A stretch of 64,000 nucleotides of DNA from Clostridium pasteurianum BC1. GTDB lineage: Bacteria > Bacillota > Clostridia > Clostridiales > Clostridiaceae. The translations under genes and the position numbers were made by a program. The notes under the pieces were generated by a model. That model saw only the letters and a list, made by a program, of their open reading frames with translations, made no database searches and was not told the origin of the DNA. The stretch is taken from NCBI RefSeq assembly GCF_000389635.1, contig NC_021182.1, forward strand, positions 4,753,925 through 4,817,924. The letters are read 5' to 3'. Shown here piece by piece: positions 36,301 through 44,409 of the stretch. Each line of letters starts with the position of its first letter. The first letter of the stretch is position 1.

Positions 36301-37380
36301 ATGAGTAAAAAATTAAAAGTAGGTTTACTTGGTGGTACTGGCCTTGTGGGTCAAAGATTTGTAACCCTTCTTGATAACCATCCTTATTTTGAAGTTACAT
36401 CTGTTGCAGCAAGCAAACGTTCTGCTGGCAAAAAATATTATGACACTGTAAAGGACAGATGGAAACTTAGTATACCTATGCCTGATTATATTAAGGATAT
36501 AGTTGTAAAAGATATTTATGAAATAGATGAAATTGCCAGCGAAGTAGATTTTGTATTCTGTGCAGTAGATATGCCTAAAGAAGAAATAAAGAAAATAGAA
36601 GAAACTTATGCAAAGCACGAAATACCTGTAATATCAAACAATTCTGCTCATAGATTTACTGATGATGTTCCTGTTGTTATACCTGAAGTAAACTCAGACC
36701 ATCTTAAAATAATTGACAAACAAAGAGAAAGACTTGGAACACAAAAAGGCTTTATCACAGCTAAGCCAAATTGCTCAATCCAAAGTTACGTACCTGCAAT
36801 AAGTGCACTTTTAGACTACAAACCAACTAAAATACTTGTTTGTACTTATCAGGCAATATCAGGCAGTGGAAAAACTTTTAAGGAATTCCCTGAAATACTT
36901 GATAATGTTATTCCTTATATTCCTGGTGAAGAAGATAAAAGTGAAAAGGAACCCTTAAAAGTATGGGGTCATATTGAAGATAATAAAATAGTATGCGCTG
37001 AAAATCCTACAATAACTTCTCAGTGTATAAGAGTCCCTGTAGCTGACGGACATCTTGCTGCTGTATTTGTTTCCTTTGAAAATAAACCTTCAAAAGAAGC
37101 CATGCTTGAACACTTTAAAACTTTCAAAGGAAAACCTCAGCTTTTAGAGCTTCCTACAGCTCCTGAAAACTTCTTAACTTATTGTGAAGATGACTTCAGA
37201 CCTCAGCCAAGACTGGATAGAGAACTAGAAAAGGGAATGGGAGTAACTATCGGAAGACTTAGAGAAGACACTGTATTTGACTATAAATTCGTATGTCTTT
37301 CTCACAACGCACTACGTGGTGCAGCAGGGGGAGCACTTTTAACTGCTGAACTTCTATACAGAGAAGGTTATTTATACTAA
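36301..37380 (+). CDS. asd: Aspartate-semialdehyde dehydrogenase (archaeal/fungal type)
   Basis: 359 residues. GLLGGTGLVGQRF is the NADP loop; Cys158 in AKPNCSIQ is the catalytic cysteine and the His of RVPVADGH lies in the active site. The length and sequence pattern are those of the archaeal/fungal branch rather than the usual bacterial enzyme. It reduces aspartyl phosphate to the semialdehyde, the branch point for lysine, diaminopimelate, threonine and methionine. Control is by the lysine riboswitch in its leader; GGAGGG is 7 nt before ATG. Confidence 0.95.
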   Translation: MSKKLKVGLLGGTGLVGQRFVTLLDNHPYFEVTSVAASKRSAGKKYYDTVKDRWKLSIPMPDYIKDIVVKDIYEIDEIASEVDFVFCAVDMPKEEIKKIEETYAKHEIPVISNNSAHRFTDDVPVVIPEVNSDHLKIIDKQRERLGTQKGFITAKPNCSIQSYVPAISALLDYKPTKILVCTYQAISGSGKTFKEFPEILDNVIPYIPGEEDKSEKEPLKVWGHIEDNKIVCAENPTITSQCIRVPVADGHLAAVFVSFENKPSKEAMLEHFKTFKGKPQLLELPTAPENFLTYCEDDFRPQPRLDRELEKGMGVTIGRLREDTVFDYKFVCLSHNALRGAAGGALLTAELLYREGYLY

Positions 37381-37546
37381 TAGTAACTCCAATTTTCAAC
37401 TTATATTAGGCCAGTAATCCTTACAAGCATTGCTATTCCTGCCCTCACATGTGAATGTGAAAGCTTTTTTAATAATTAAATATTATCAATAGCTTGTTAG
37501 ATTACTTTCACAATTGAAATTTGAATTTATCTTTATTTAAAGTTAA

Positions 37547-37592
37547 AAAATTGCAATATATAAGTAAAATTTTACTTATATATTGCAATTTT
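37547..37592. terminator. Bidirectional terminator, perfect 46-bp palindrome
   Basis: Arms 37547-37569 and 37570-37592 are exact reverse complements with A and T runs at the ends, between convergent asd and the quinone reductase gene. Confidence 0.85.
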
Positions 37593-37604
37593 AAATATCG
37601 TTTA

Positions 37605-38186
37605 TTATAGATTTTGATTAACTACCTCTTCAACTTCCTGCAAATAACCTTTACGAACTTCTTCATTTACATGGGGAACTGCTCCAAAGAAAGTATGGAC
37701 AACTTCTTCAATTCCAGTAAAATTAAATATTCCCTGATCTGTAGTCTGTTTTATTGAATTATGCATTCCATTTTCAGAATATATGGCATCTGGAGTACCC
37801 GTAGTAGAGAATATTAACCCTTTTTTACCCCTTAACAGACCATTTGGAGCTCCATCTACATATTCGTAAGCAAAGCCATAAGAAAATACCCTATCCACAT
37901 ATCCTTTTAATATAGCTGGCAGAGATGTCCACCAAACAGGATAAACAAAAGTTATAACATCAGCCCATTTAATATGCTCCTGCTCTGCAGCAATATCTTT
38001 TGGAATCTTTCCACTTTGAAAAGCAGCAAAATCTTCTGATTTAAGTATAGGATCAAAACCTATTTGGTATAAATTTCTAACTCTTACCTGTGCACCCTTT
38101 TCTTCAGATGCCTTTACTACTGAATCTACCATAGCCTTTCCGAAACTCTCTTCATTGGGATGTGCAAAAATCACTAAATTATTCAT
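37605..38186 (-). CDS. NAD(P)H:quinone reductase, flavodoxin-like fold (KefF/MdaB type)
   Basis: 193 residues. NLVIFAHPNEESFGKAMVDS at the start, ADVITFVYPVWWTSLPAILKGYVDRVFSYGFAYEY and GLIFSTTGTP are the hallmarks of the Flavodoxin_2 family. It carries out two-electron reduction of quinones or electrophiles. I choose ATG 38186, with GGAGG 8 nt upstream. A TTTTGATATCAAAA palindrome upstream matches the operator in the promoter of the neighbouring MarR gene, so that MarR probably controls it. Confidence 0.9.
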   Translation of the reverse strand: MNNLVIFAHPNEESFGKAMVDSVVKASEEKGAQVRVRNLYQIGFDPILKSEDFAAFQSGKIPKDIAAEQEHIKWADVITFVYPVWWTSLPAILKGYVDRVFSYGFAYEYVDGAPNGLLRGKKGLIFSTTGTPDAIYSENGMHNSIKQTTDQGIFNFTGIEEVVHTFFGAVPHVNEEVRKGYLQEVEEVVNQNL

Positions 38187-38290
38187 ACTTAATTCCTCCA
38201 ATCAATATAATACACAAGGTACAAAGCTCCTTGTCATAGCTTTATTTATACAAGACTACAGATAATATAGTAATCAGTATTAGCAATTTT

Positions 38291-38306
38291 ATTTTGATAT
38301 CAAAAT
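38291..38306. promoter_or_regulatory. MarR operator upstream of the quinone reductase gene
   Basis: ATTTTGATATCAAAAT, a perfect 16-bp palindrome about 105 bp before the start codon; its core TTTGATATCAAA is identical to the palindrome in the MarR promoter at 38979-38992. The rest of 38187-38543 has no gene. Confidence 0.65.
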
Positions 38307-38543
38307 ATATACTTAAAAATATTTGATAATCAATACGATTACTAAATTCAAACTTAATATATCGCTTATTAAAAAAACATTGAGTTCACTCATTAAACGC
38401 CTAAATAGCTCAACTTTAAGCTTGTGAAGTCTATATAAACTGCAACAAACAAATTTCTAAACATCAGGTGCAGTCTTTATTTCATGTGATGCTTACTAAC
38501 AGAGTTCTCCGTATCGGTATTTATTGTTCATTGCAGTTATATA

Positions 38544-38966
38544 TTAAAAATTACCATGAATTTTATTCAATATACTCTTAAAAATTTCTTTTTCAGCTTC
38601 ACTGATTCCCTTATATTCTACAGCATAAAGCTTTAAGGAAATTTCTTTAAAACCAGTTTCTAATTCTCTCCCCTTTTCAGTTAAAAATACCATAGTTGAT
38701 CTATTATCCTTAGGACCTTTCCTTGATGAAATATATCCCAGCTTAATCAACTTGTTTACAAGGGCTGTCACTGTAGACCTGTCTCTATGAATATTATCTG
38801 CAAGATAAGTCATAGTGCACTCATCGTGTTGAAATAGTGTTGCTAAAATATCCCCATGGGAAGGTGCTATGTCTTTAAGCCCTACTTTCTCTAATTCCTT
38901 TAAAATAAACTCATTTGCCTTTTCATGTATTCTTCCTATTAAATATATACTTCTATCTGCTTTCAT
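38544..38966 (-). CDS. MarR-family transcriptional regulator
   Basis: 140 residues. The winged helix is seen in ILATLFQHDECTMTYLADNIHRDRSTVTALVNKLIKLGYISSRKGPKDNRSTMVFLTEKG, including the DxRxxxxxLT wing. ATG 38966 is chosen because the longer in-frame TTG start lies inside the promoter. The message is predicted to begin at that ATG, without a leader. It likely represses itself and the quinone reductase gene downstream. Confidence 0.92.
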   Translation of the reverse strand: MKADRSIYLIGRIHEKANEFILKELEKVGLKDIAPSHGDILATLFQHDECTMTYLADNIHRDRSTVTALVNKLIKLGYISSRKGPKDNRSTMVFLTEKGRELETGFKEISLKLYAVEYKGISEAEKEIFKSILNKIHGNF

Positions 38967-38972
38967 GGCTTT

Positions 38973-39001
38973 ATTATACTTTGATATCAAAGTAATGTCA
39001 A
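38973..39001 (-). promoter_or_regulatory. Consensus promoter with MarR operator in its spacer
   Basis: On the minus strand TTGACA (38996-39001), a 17-bp spacer and TATAAT (38973-38978). The spacer contains the palindrome CTTTGATATCAAAG (38979-38992). Only AAAGCC separates the -10 box from the ATG, so the transcript should start at or next to the start codon. Confidence 0.85.
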
Positions 39002-39144
39002 GAATAAATATTTTTACATGCGAGTAAGTTATCTTAACTGATGGAAATTTATACTTCCACTAGTTAAGATAACTTATTCATAATCATACTGCTATTTATT
39101 CAAAATTAAAAAGCAATTAAAGTAAAATTTATTTTTCTGTAATT

Positions 39145-40521
39145 TTAGCTATTTTTCACAGCATAAATATAAGTTTTACCCTTAATACTATTATCTTTTC
39201 CAAAAAAATGTACTCTAAAAATAAACTTGTCACCTTTTTCATTGTAGATAATATTCGTAAAGCCTGGTGTCATATCAGTTATCTCCTCTGGGACAAGATT
39301 TTCAATAACCTTTAGCTTTCCATCCTTTATAGTACCTAAAAAATACATACGCTGATTACCTGTTTTTGTGCTTTCATTAGGATACTCATAGTAAATTAAG
39401 CCTAATTTATAATTATATCTGATAGGAGAACCTCCCCCATCCTGTCTATCCTCAAATAATTTGGAATATGTGTTCTTTATTGTATCATATTTTATAATAC
39501 TTTTAACCGTTTCCCCTGCTCCAGTACTTCTACTGTTATTAAAATAAATATTTTTCCCATCACTTGATATTACAGCTCTCTCAAAACCATATCCTTGTAA
39601 TATAATAACTTTTTTGAAAACATTTGGTTCCTTTAATAAAAATTCATAAACATCAGTTTTATCTTCAGTAACTGATGTACTTCTCGCCCTATAAATACTA
39701 GTGTAGAAAGTATCCTTTATTTTATTATATAATACTACTTGAAAATTTCCCCCAAAAGAATCCGCTTTATTTATCGCCTCATTATCAGAAGATTCTGCAG
39801 ATAATTTAACTACCTTTCCGGTATCTAGATCCAATATTTTCAGACCACTAAGAGAATTCAAATATACATATTTACTACTACCTCCTACAAAGTCTGCCGC
39901 AAGTCCCATATGAAAATCAGAAGAATACTCAACCTTAAAAAGTGTTTTATCCCCTTCCTTCTTTGGATAAGTTGAAATACTTGTTGGTTTGCCAGATTTG
40001 TCATAGTTTCTCTCCACACTATAATGAGAATACTTTTCTTCAATTTCACCCTTTACTTCTGACAAGTCATATATAATCTTTGAAGTACCATTGCTAATAT
40101 CATAAATCCATAATTTAAAATCCCTTATAAATAGTAACCTTTTATCTGTATCCCTTATATCAGCATAACCTGGATAAGCTTTACCTGTAATGTAGGCATC
40201 ATTTAGTGTGGCAATTTTAGTTGTCTGTGATGTATTTATATTTACATTGTATATATTATAATTATTACTAGAATTACCTATAGCATTAATTGCAATAAAA
40301 TTTTCGTCATCTTTCCAGTACAATGGATCATATTCTGAGTTATCCATTGGCAGTTCCTTGATCTTCTCCAATTTTACTGTATTCTTTTCCTGAGCTGTAA
40401 CATCCTTTTTCACATCATTGCTTAAAATGATCTTTTTATCATCATAACATGCAGTTATTCCAAATATAAATACAAAAGTTAACAAAAACAGCAGAACCTT
40501 TTTATACCAATATACTTTCAT
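39145..40521 (-). CDS. Lipoprotein with WD40/TolB-like beta-propeller
   Basis: 458 residues. A signal peptide ends in a lipobox GITAC (Cys about 25), so the protein should be lipid-anchored outside the membrane. The mature part has repeated strands with Tyr/Asp/Gly-rich turns (WKDDENFIAIN, RLLFIRDFKLWIYDISNG, AVISSDGKNIYFNN) like a TolB-type propeller. GGAGGGGG is 7 nt before ATG. It lies downstream of the third two-component system on the same strand and may be an accessory sensor, as in some clostridial and bacillar systems. A repeat element lies directly upstream. Confidence 0.72.
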   Translation of the reverse strand: MKVYWYKKVLLFLLTFVFIFGITACYDDKKIILSNDVKKDVTAQEKNTVKLEKIKELPMDNSEYDPLYWKDDENFIAINAIGNSSNNYNIYNVNINTSQTTKIATLNDAYITGKAYPGYADIRDTDKRLLFIRDFKLWIYDISNGTSKIIYDLSEVKGEIEEKYSHYSVERNYDKSGKPTSISTYPKKEGDKTLFKVEYSSDFHMGLAADFVGGSSKYVYLNSLSGLKILDLDTGKVVKLSAESSDNEAINKADSFGGNFQVVLYNKIKDTFYTSIYRARSTSVTEDKTDVYEFLLKEPNVFKKVIILQGYGFERAVISSDGKNIYFNNSRSTGAGETVKSIIKYDTIKNTYSKLFEDRQDGGGSPIRYNYKLGLIYYEYPNESTKTGNQRMYFLGTIKDGKLKVIENLVPEEITDMTPGFTNIIYNEKGDKFIFRVHFFGKDNSIKGKTYIYAVKNS

Positions 40522-40538
40522 AAAAATACCCCCTCCAG

Positions 40539-40613
40539 TTTAAGCATTCTCAAATAAATAACTATTCAATATACTCACATTCTTGACTTACTATTTATTT
40601 TCACATGCCTTAA
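40539..40613 (+). repeat. MITE-like repeat, copy D (ends only)
   Basis: TTTAAGCATTCTCAAATAAATA at the left and CTTGACTTACTATTTATTTT with CACATGCCTTAA at the right match the two terminal inverted repeats of copies B and C, but the interior of about 80 bp is absent. It sits between the kinase stop and the SD of the lipoprotein gene. Confidence 0.7.
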
Positions 40614-40652
40614 TTTAACTTAATGATATCAATAAGTATTTTCCATCTTTCA

Positions 40653-42107
40653 TTAAGTTGTTTCCAAAGTGTTTCCGGAGGAAGGAATTTTTACTATTAC
40701 TCTAATTACTTCACCATTTTCTATGTGAATATATCCATTATGCTCCTTCACAATTTCGTTGCATATATACAAGCCTAATCCCCTGCTGGAACTTTTCTCT
40801 GCCTGTGCTCCTCTTATAAATGGTTCGAAAATGTTGTTATAAACCTCCTGAGGGATCATTTCACCTTTATTTGCAATCTGGAGAACAAAAAACTTATCCT
40901 CACTGAAGGTCTCTATAAATATCTGTTCATCCCTTAAGGAGTATTTTATGGCATTATCCAGAATATTTATAACAAGCTGCCTCATTTTATTATTTTGACC
41001 TAAGATAAAGCCTGTACTTATATGTTTATTAAAGCTTAAAAAATATTTTTCAGCCTTTATCTCCATATCATCACATATTTCATTTATCAGCTTTGACATA
41101 TCTATTAGCTTTTTTTCCTCATCTGCAAAGGATACGCCTTTAGATACATTAATTAAATCCAGAACCAATTCATGCATTCTTTCGCTTTCCATATAAATAC
41201 GCTGCATGGCTCTTTCCTTAAACTGAGGGTCTTCCAGCTTTTCATCCAAAAGCATTTGAGCATATCCTGAAATTGCTGTCAGTGGAGTTTTAAGTTCATG
41301 AGTTACATTATTAAAAAACTCCTTTCTGTCCCTTTCCAGCTTTAATGTCTTCTCCTTCTCTGAATTTATTATATTAATCTGATTTTTTATCTTCAGCTTC
41401 ATATTCATGAATTCACTGGAAAGCATGCCTATTTCATCCTCATTTTTTACTATAAGCTGAGTGTCATAATTACCCTCTCCAAGACTTTTCAGGGCATTGG
41501 ATAAATTCTTTAAAGGCTTGATTATATAGGATAGGTATATAAAGGAAATAAGAAAAATAATTAGAAAAACGGAAAGTTCTATAAATGTAATCAAATTTAT
41601 TGCCATATTATTATAGCTGTATAAATCACTGTAGCTTTTATTTATTATAATTATGCCCGTATATTCATTATTGTAAAATAACGGGAAGGATAACATAGCC
41701 TTCACATCATTTTTGCTATGCTCAATACTGATAGCTGCCTTACCTTCCTTGGCAGTTTTAGCAGCTTTATCTGTACTAGCACTGGCCTTTAGACTGCTTC
41801 CATCTTCCAATACATATCCATTCATATCTAAGACCTGACTCTGGCTGCTGTAAGTGGACATAAAATAGTCAGATATTTCTCCTGCCTCAATGGTTAGCCC
41901 CTGACTATTAAAAGGTAATCTCTTGTAAATCATCCTATAGTTTATATATTCTCTTGAGTTATTCATAATATCCCTCATGGAAGTTCTTATAGCATTTTCA
42001 AGATTATTTTCAAATACCTGACGTATAAGTAAATTCAATGCTACTCCCATGATTACTAGTATTATAGTCAATCCAACTGTAAATTTTATCTTTATACTGC
42101 TCCTCAT
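40653..42107 (-). CDS. Sensor histidine kinase
   Basis: 484 residues. First membrane helix about 8-29, an extracytoplasmic sensor domain of about 135 residues, second helix about 170-195, HAMP about 196-250, HisKA with His270 (NNVTHELKTPLTA), then HATPase_c with NILDNAIKYS, NKGEMIPQ and GLGLYI. The gene starts 4 nt after the regulator stop with GAGGTGAAG overlapping it, so the pair is coupled. It may respond to the lipoprotein encoded next. Confidence 0.92.
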   Translation of the reverse strand: MRSSIKIKFTVGLTIILVIMGVALNLLIRQVFENNLENAIRTSMRDIMNNSREYINYRMIYKRLPFNSQGLTIEAGEISDYFMSTYSSQSQVLDMNGYVLEDGSSLKASASTDKAAKTAKEGKAAISIEHSKNDVKAMLSFPLFYNNEYTGIIIINKSYSDLYSYNNMAINLITFIELSVFLIIFLISFIYLSYIIKPLKNLSNALKSLGEGNYDTQLIVKNEDEIGMLSSEFMNMKLKIKNQINIINSEKEKTLKLERDRKEFFNNVTHELKTPLTAISGYAQMLLDEKLEDPQFKERAMQRIYMESERMHELVLDLINVSKGVSFADEEKKLIDMSKLINEICDDMEIKAEKYFLSFNKHISTGFILGQNNKMRQLVINILDNAIKYSLRDEQIFIETFSEDKFFVLQIANKGEMIPQEVYNNIFEPFIRGAQAEKSSSRGLGLYICNEIVKEHNGYIHIENGEVIRVIVKIPSSGNTLETT

Positions 42108-42111
42108 ATCT

Positions 42112-42798
42112 TCACCTCAGGGCATACCCCACACCGAATATGGTTTCAATAAAAGTTTGTCCACTATCAAGGTAAAGCTTTGCCCTAAGTCTCCTGACGT
42201 GAACATCAATAGTCCTAAGTTCCCCTTCATAATCCATTCCCCAGACCTTATCCAAAAGCTCTTCCCTTGAAAAAACTCTGTTCTTATTTTTCAATAAAAA
42301 CACCAAAAGTTCATATTCCTTAGGCTTTAGCTTAATCTCCTCATTATTTCTCAGCACTTTTCTACTGTGTAAATTTATAATTATATCATTATTCAGCTTA
42401 ATTGAATTTTCTTCCTGCAGGAGGCTGCTGTATTTTTCAACCCTTCTCAGTGCCACCTTTACTCTGGTCATTACTTCCTTTATATTGAAGGGCTTTGTAA
42501 TATAATCATCTGCTCCCAGCTCCAGTCCCAGCACCTTATCAATTACATCATTTCTGGCCGTAAGCATAATAATGGGCAGCTTATACTTGGTATTAACATA
42601 TCTGCACAATTCAAAACCACTTTCATCAGGCAGATTAATATCAAGCAATATCAAATGAGGCTTATATATTTCCATTAGTTTTCTAGCTTCTTTAGATGAA
42701 AAGGCACTGTTAACCTTATAACCTTCGCTGCTGAGAGCAACAGTTAATATATCATTTATTGAAAACTCGTCCTCTACTACCAGTATCTTAAAATCCAT
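42112..42798 (-). CDS. OmpR/PhoB-family response regulator
   Basis: 228 residues. Receiver with Glu9/Asp10, phospho-acceptor Asp53 (LILLDINLPD) and TKPFNI; winged helix about 130-228, ending in TIFGVGYALR. It is first in the regulator-kinase-lipoprotein series. Targets are not visible, but autoregulation of the operon is typical. Confidence 0.92.
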   Translation of the reverse strand: MDFKILVVEDEFSINDILTVALSSEGYKVNSAFSSKEARKLMEIYKPHLILLDINLPDESGFELCRYVNTKYKLPIIMLTARNDVIDKVLGLELGADDYITKPFNIKEVMTRVKVALRRVEKYSSLLQEENSIKLNNDIIINLHSRKVLRNNEEIKLKPKEYELLVFLLKNKNRVFSREELLDKVWGMDYEGELRTIDVHVRRLRAKLYLDSGQTFIETIFGVGYALR

Positions 42799-43002
42799 AG
42801 CTTCACCTCAATTATTTTATGTAACAGTAAAATTTTCAAAAATAAAATCTAAAAATAACTTTAGACCTAATTTATTACCAAAAACTGAAAACAATTAAAT
42901 TATATCACACATAAATATAAGAAAAATCTAAAAATTTTTATTATTATTTAATTTAAAAATACTTTAATCTAAAATATTATTTTTTCTTTATATAAATATA
43001 CT

Positions 43003-43133
43003 AAAGGGCTGTATCACAATGTATGTCTACACATTGTGATACAGCCCTTTAACTATTCTACTATTAAGCTGATTATTAAAATCCCATTTTTCAATAATTA
43101 AATAAATTCATTCTCAAATTTAATGAATATTTA
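43003..43133. repeat. Hairpin-containing repeat R1
   Basis: A perfect 20-bp stem (43003-43022 with 43031-43050; AAAGGGCTGTATCACAATGT) is followed by AT-rich DNA that resembles 47469-47587 (ATTAAAAT..CATTTTT, then CAAATTTAATGAATATTTATT). It may be the terminator of the quinone reductase gene, or a remnant of an insertion-sequence end. The gap 42799-43188 has no gene. Confidence 0.6.
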
Positions 43134-43188
43134 TTTTTTTCAGAAAACCCCTATTTTGATCATTTTTCCATTTTAATAGGTGCTTTCC

Positions 43189-43776
43189 TCAACAATTTAC
43201 TTGTTTAAAATAACCATACACTTTATTTAATTTTTGCTCCTGTTTTCCCTTTGGACTTTCCATATTACCAAATTCAAAGAATTTTACTTTTTTGATTCCT
43301 ACATAGTTAAATAACGCTTTTTTCATTAAAATTTTATGAGCATTATGCAAGAAAAATAATGGATAATTTGTGGGCCCTCTCATTGTTGATATACATACTA
43401 CAGACTTCCCTTTTAAAAGACCTTCTGGTAAAAGTCCACCCTTATCCTTATAGGCAAAGTTTGATGCAAATATTTGATCTATATATCCTAAAAGCATAGC
43501 AGGCGGTCTTCCCCACCAGATTGGATATACAAAGACAATTTTGTCCGCCCACATAATTTGCTGTCTATACTTTTCTAAGTTAGGGTCACAATACATATCC
43601 CTTCTTCGTTTACTCTCATTAAATACAAGTAGTGGATTAAAACCTTCTTCGTATAAATCTAATACTTGTACCTCATTAATATTAGAATTTTCACCACTTC
43701 CTTCTATTACTTTTTGTAAAAACGCATAACATAAACTTTTATGATTTGGATGTGTATAAATTACTAGTATTTTCAT
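43189..43776 (-). CDS. NAD(P)H:quinone reductase, flavodoxin-like fold (second copy)
   Basis: 195 residues, Flavodoxin_2 family: KILVIYTHPNHKSLCYAFLQ, ADKIVFVYPIWWGRPPAMLLGYIDQIFASNFAY and VVCISTMRGP. It is a distant relative of the 37605-38186 protein. ATG 43776 is 5 nt from GAGGTG; the adjacent ATG 43779 is also possible. It is divergent from a MarR gene and shares a 58-bp operator region with it. The last 39 codons are duplicated as a fragment at 45804-45920. Confidence 0.9.
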   Translation of the reverse strand: MKILVIYTHPNHKSLCYAFLQKVIEGSGENSNINEVQVLDLYEEGFNPLLVFNESKRRRDMYCDPNLEKYRQQIMWADKIVFVYPIWWGRPPAMLLGYIDQIFASNFAYKDKGGLLPEGLLKGKSVVCISTMRGPTNYPLFFLHNAHKILMKKALFNYVGIKKVKFFEFGNMESPKGKQEQKLNKVYGYFKQVNC

Positions 43777-43791
43777 CATTTCACCTCATTT

Positions 43792-43849
43792 AATTATCAT
43801 TTGATAAGTAAATAGTATCATAAATAATTTTACTTGTCAAATGATAATT
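43792..43849. promoter_or_regulatory. Divergent MarR operator region
   Basis: Two 21-bp arms (43792-43812 and 43829-43849), complementary except for one base, flank 16 bp. Each arm has an inner dyad TTATCA-nn-TGATAA (second copy TTGTCA). They lie between the divergent quinone reductase and MarR genes and probably bind two MarR dimers. Confidence 0.75.
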
Positions 43850-43896
43850 GTTTTTTGATATCTATTTTGATATGTTATATCATAGAGGTGATAATT

Positions 43897-44328
43897 TTGA
43901 ATAAAAAAACTCTTTTTAATAAACTAGTGGCATTTATAACTTCAGTACATCGTATTACTCATGAGTTTTCAAAGGATGCTAAATCAGACACTATTACACA
44001 GGTTCAATTTAGTATTCTTCAATATATTGCTGTTAGTGAACCAGTTACCCTTAGCCAAATTAGCCAGTGTCAAGATATGTCCATGCCAAATGCCAGTCGT
44101 GAATTAAAAAAATTAAGTGAAAAAAATTTAATAGAAAAACTTTATGATATAGAAGATCGAAGAAAACAATTTATTCGTCTCTCAAAGGATGGAAAAATAA
44201 TGATAAATGAAGCTTTTAATCACATAGAAACCAAATTTCTTAATCGTATCAAAGATGCTTCTGAAGAGGATTTGGAAGATATTTACCGTGCCTTAGATAT
44301 ACTTCACTCAAAATTATTTTTCGATTAA
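43897..44328 (+). CDS. MarR-family transcriptional regulator
   Basis: 143 residues. FSILQYIAVSEPVTLSQISQCQDMSMPNASRELKKLSEKNLIEKLYDIEDRRKQFIRLSKDGK shows the winged helix with the DxRxxxxxLS wing. The start is TTG 43897, 7 nt after GAGGTGAT; longer in-frame starts read into the operator. Probably represses itself and the divergent quinone reductase gene. Confidence 0.9.
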   Translation: MNKKTLFNKLVAFITSVHRITHEFSKDAKSDTITQVQFSILQYIAVSEPVTLSQISQCQDMSMPNASRELKKLSEKNLIEKLYDIEDRRKQFIRLSKDGKIMINEAFNHIETKFLNRIKDASEEDLEDIYRALDILHSKLFFD

Positions 44329-44409
44329 TACAATTATATAAATATGTGTTACAGCCTTATTACTCACGGTCATACTTGCAAAAAATTATATATTTTGGGA
44401 GGAGATATT

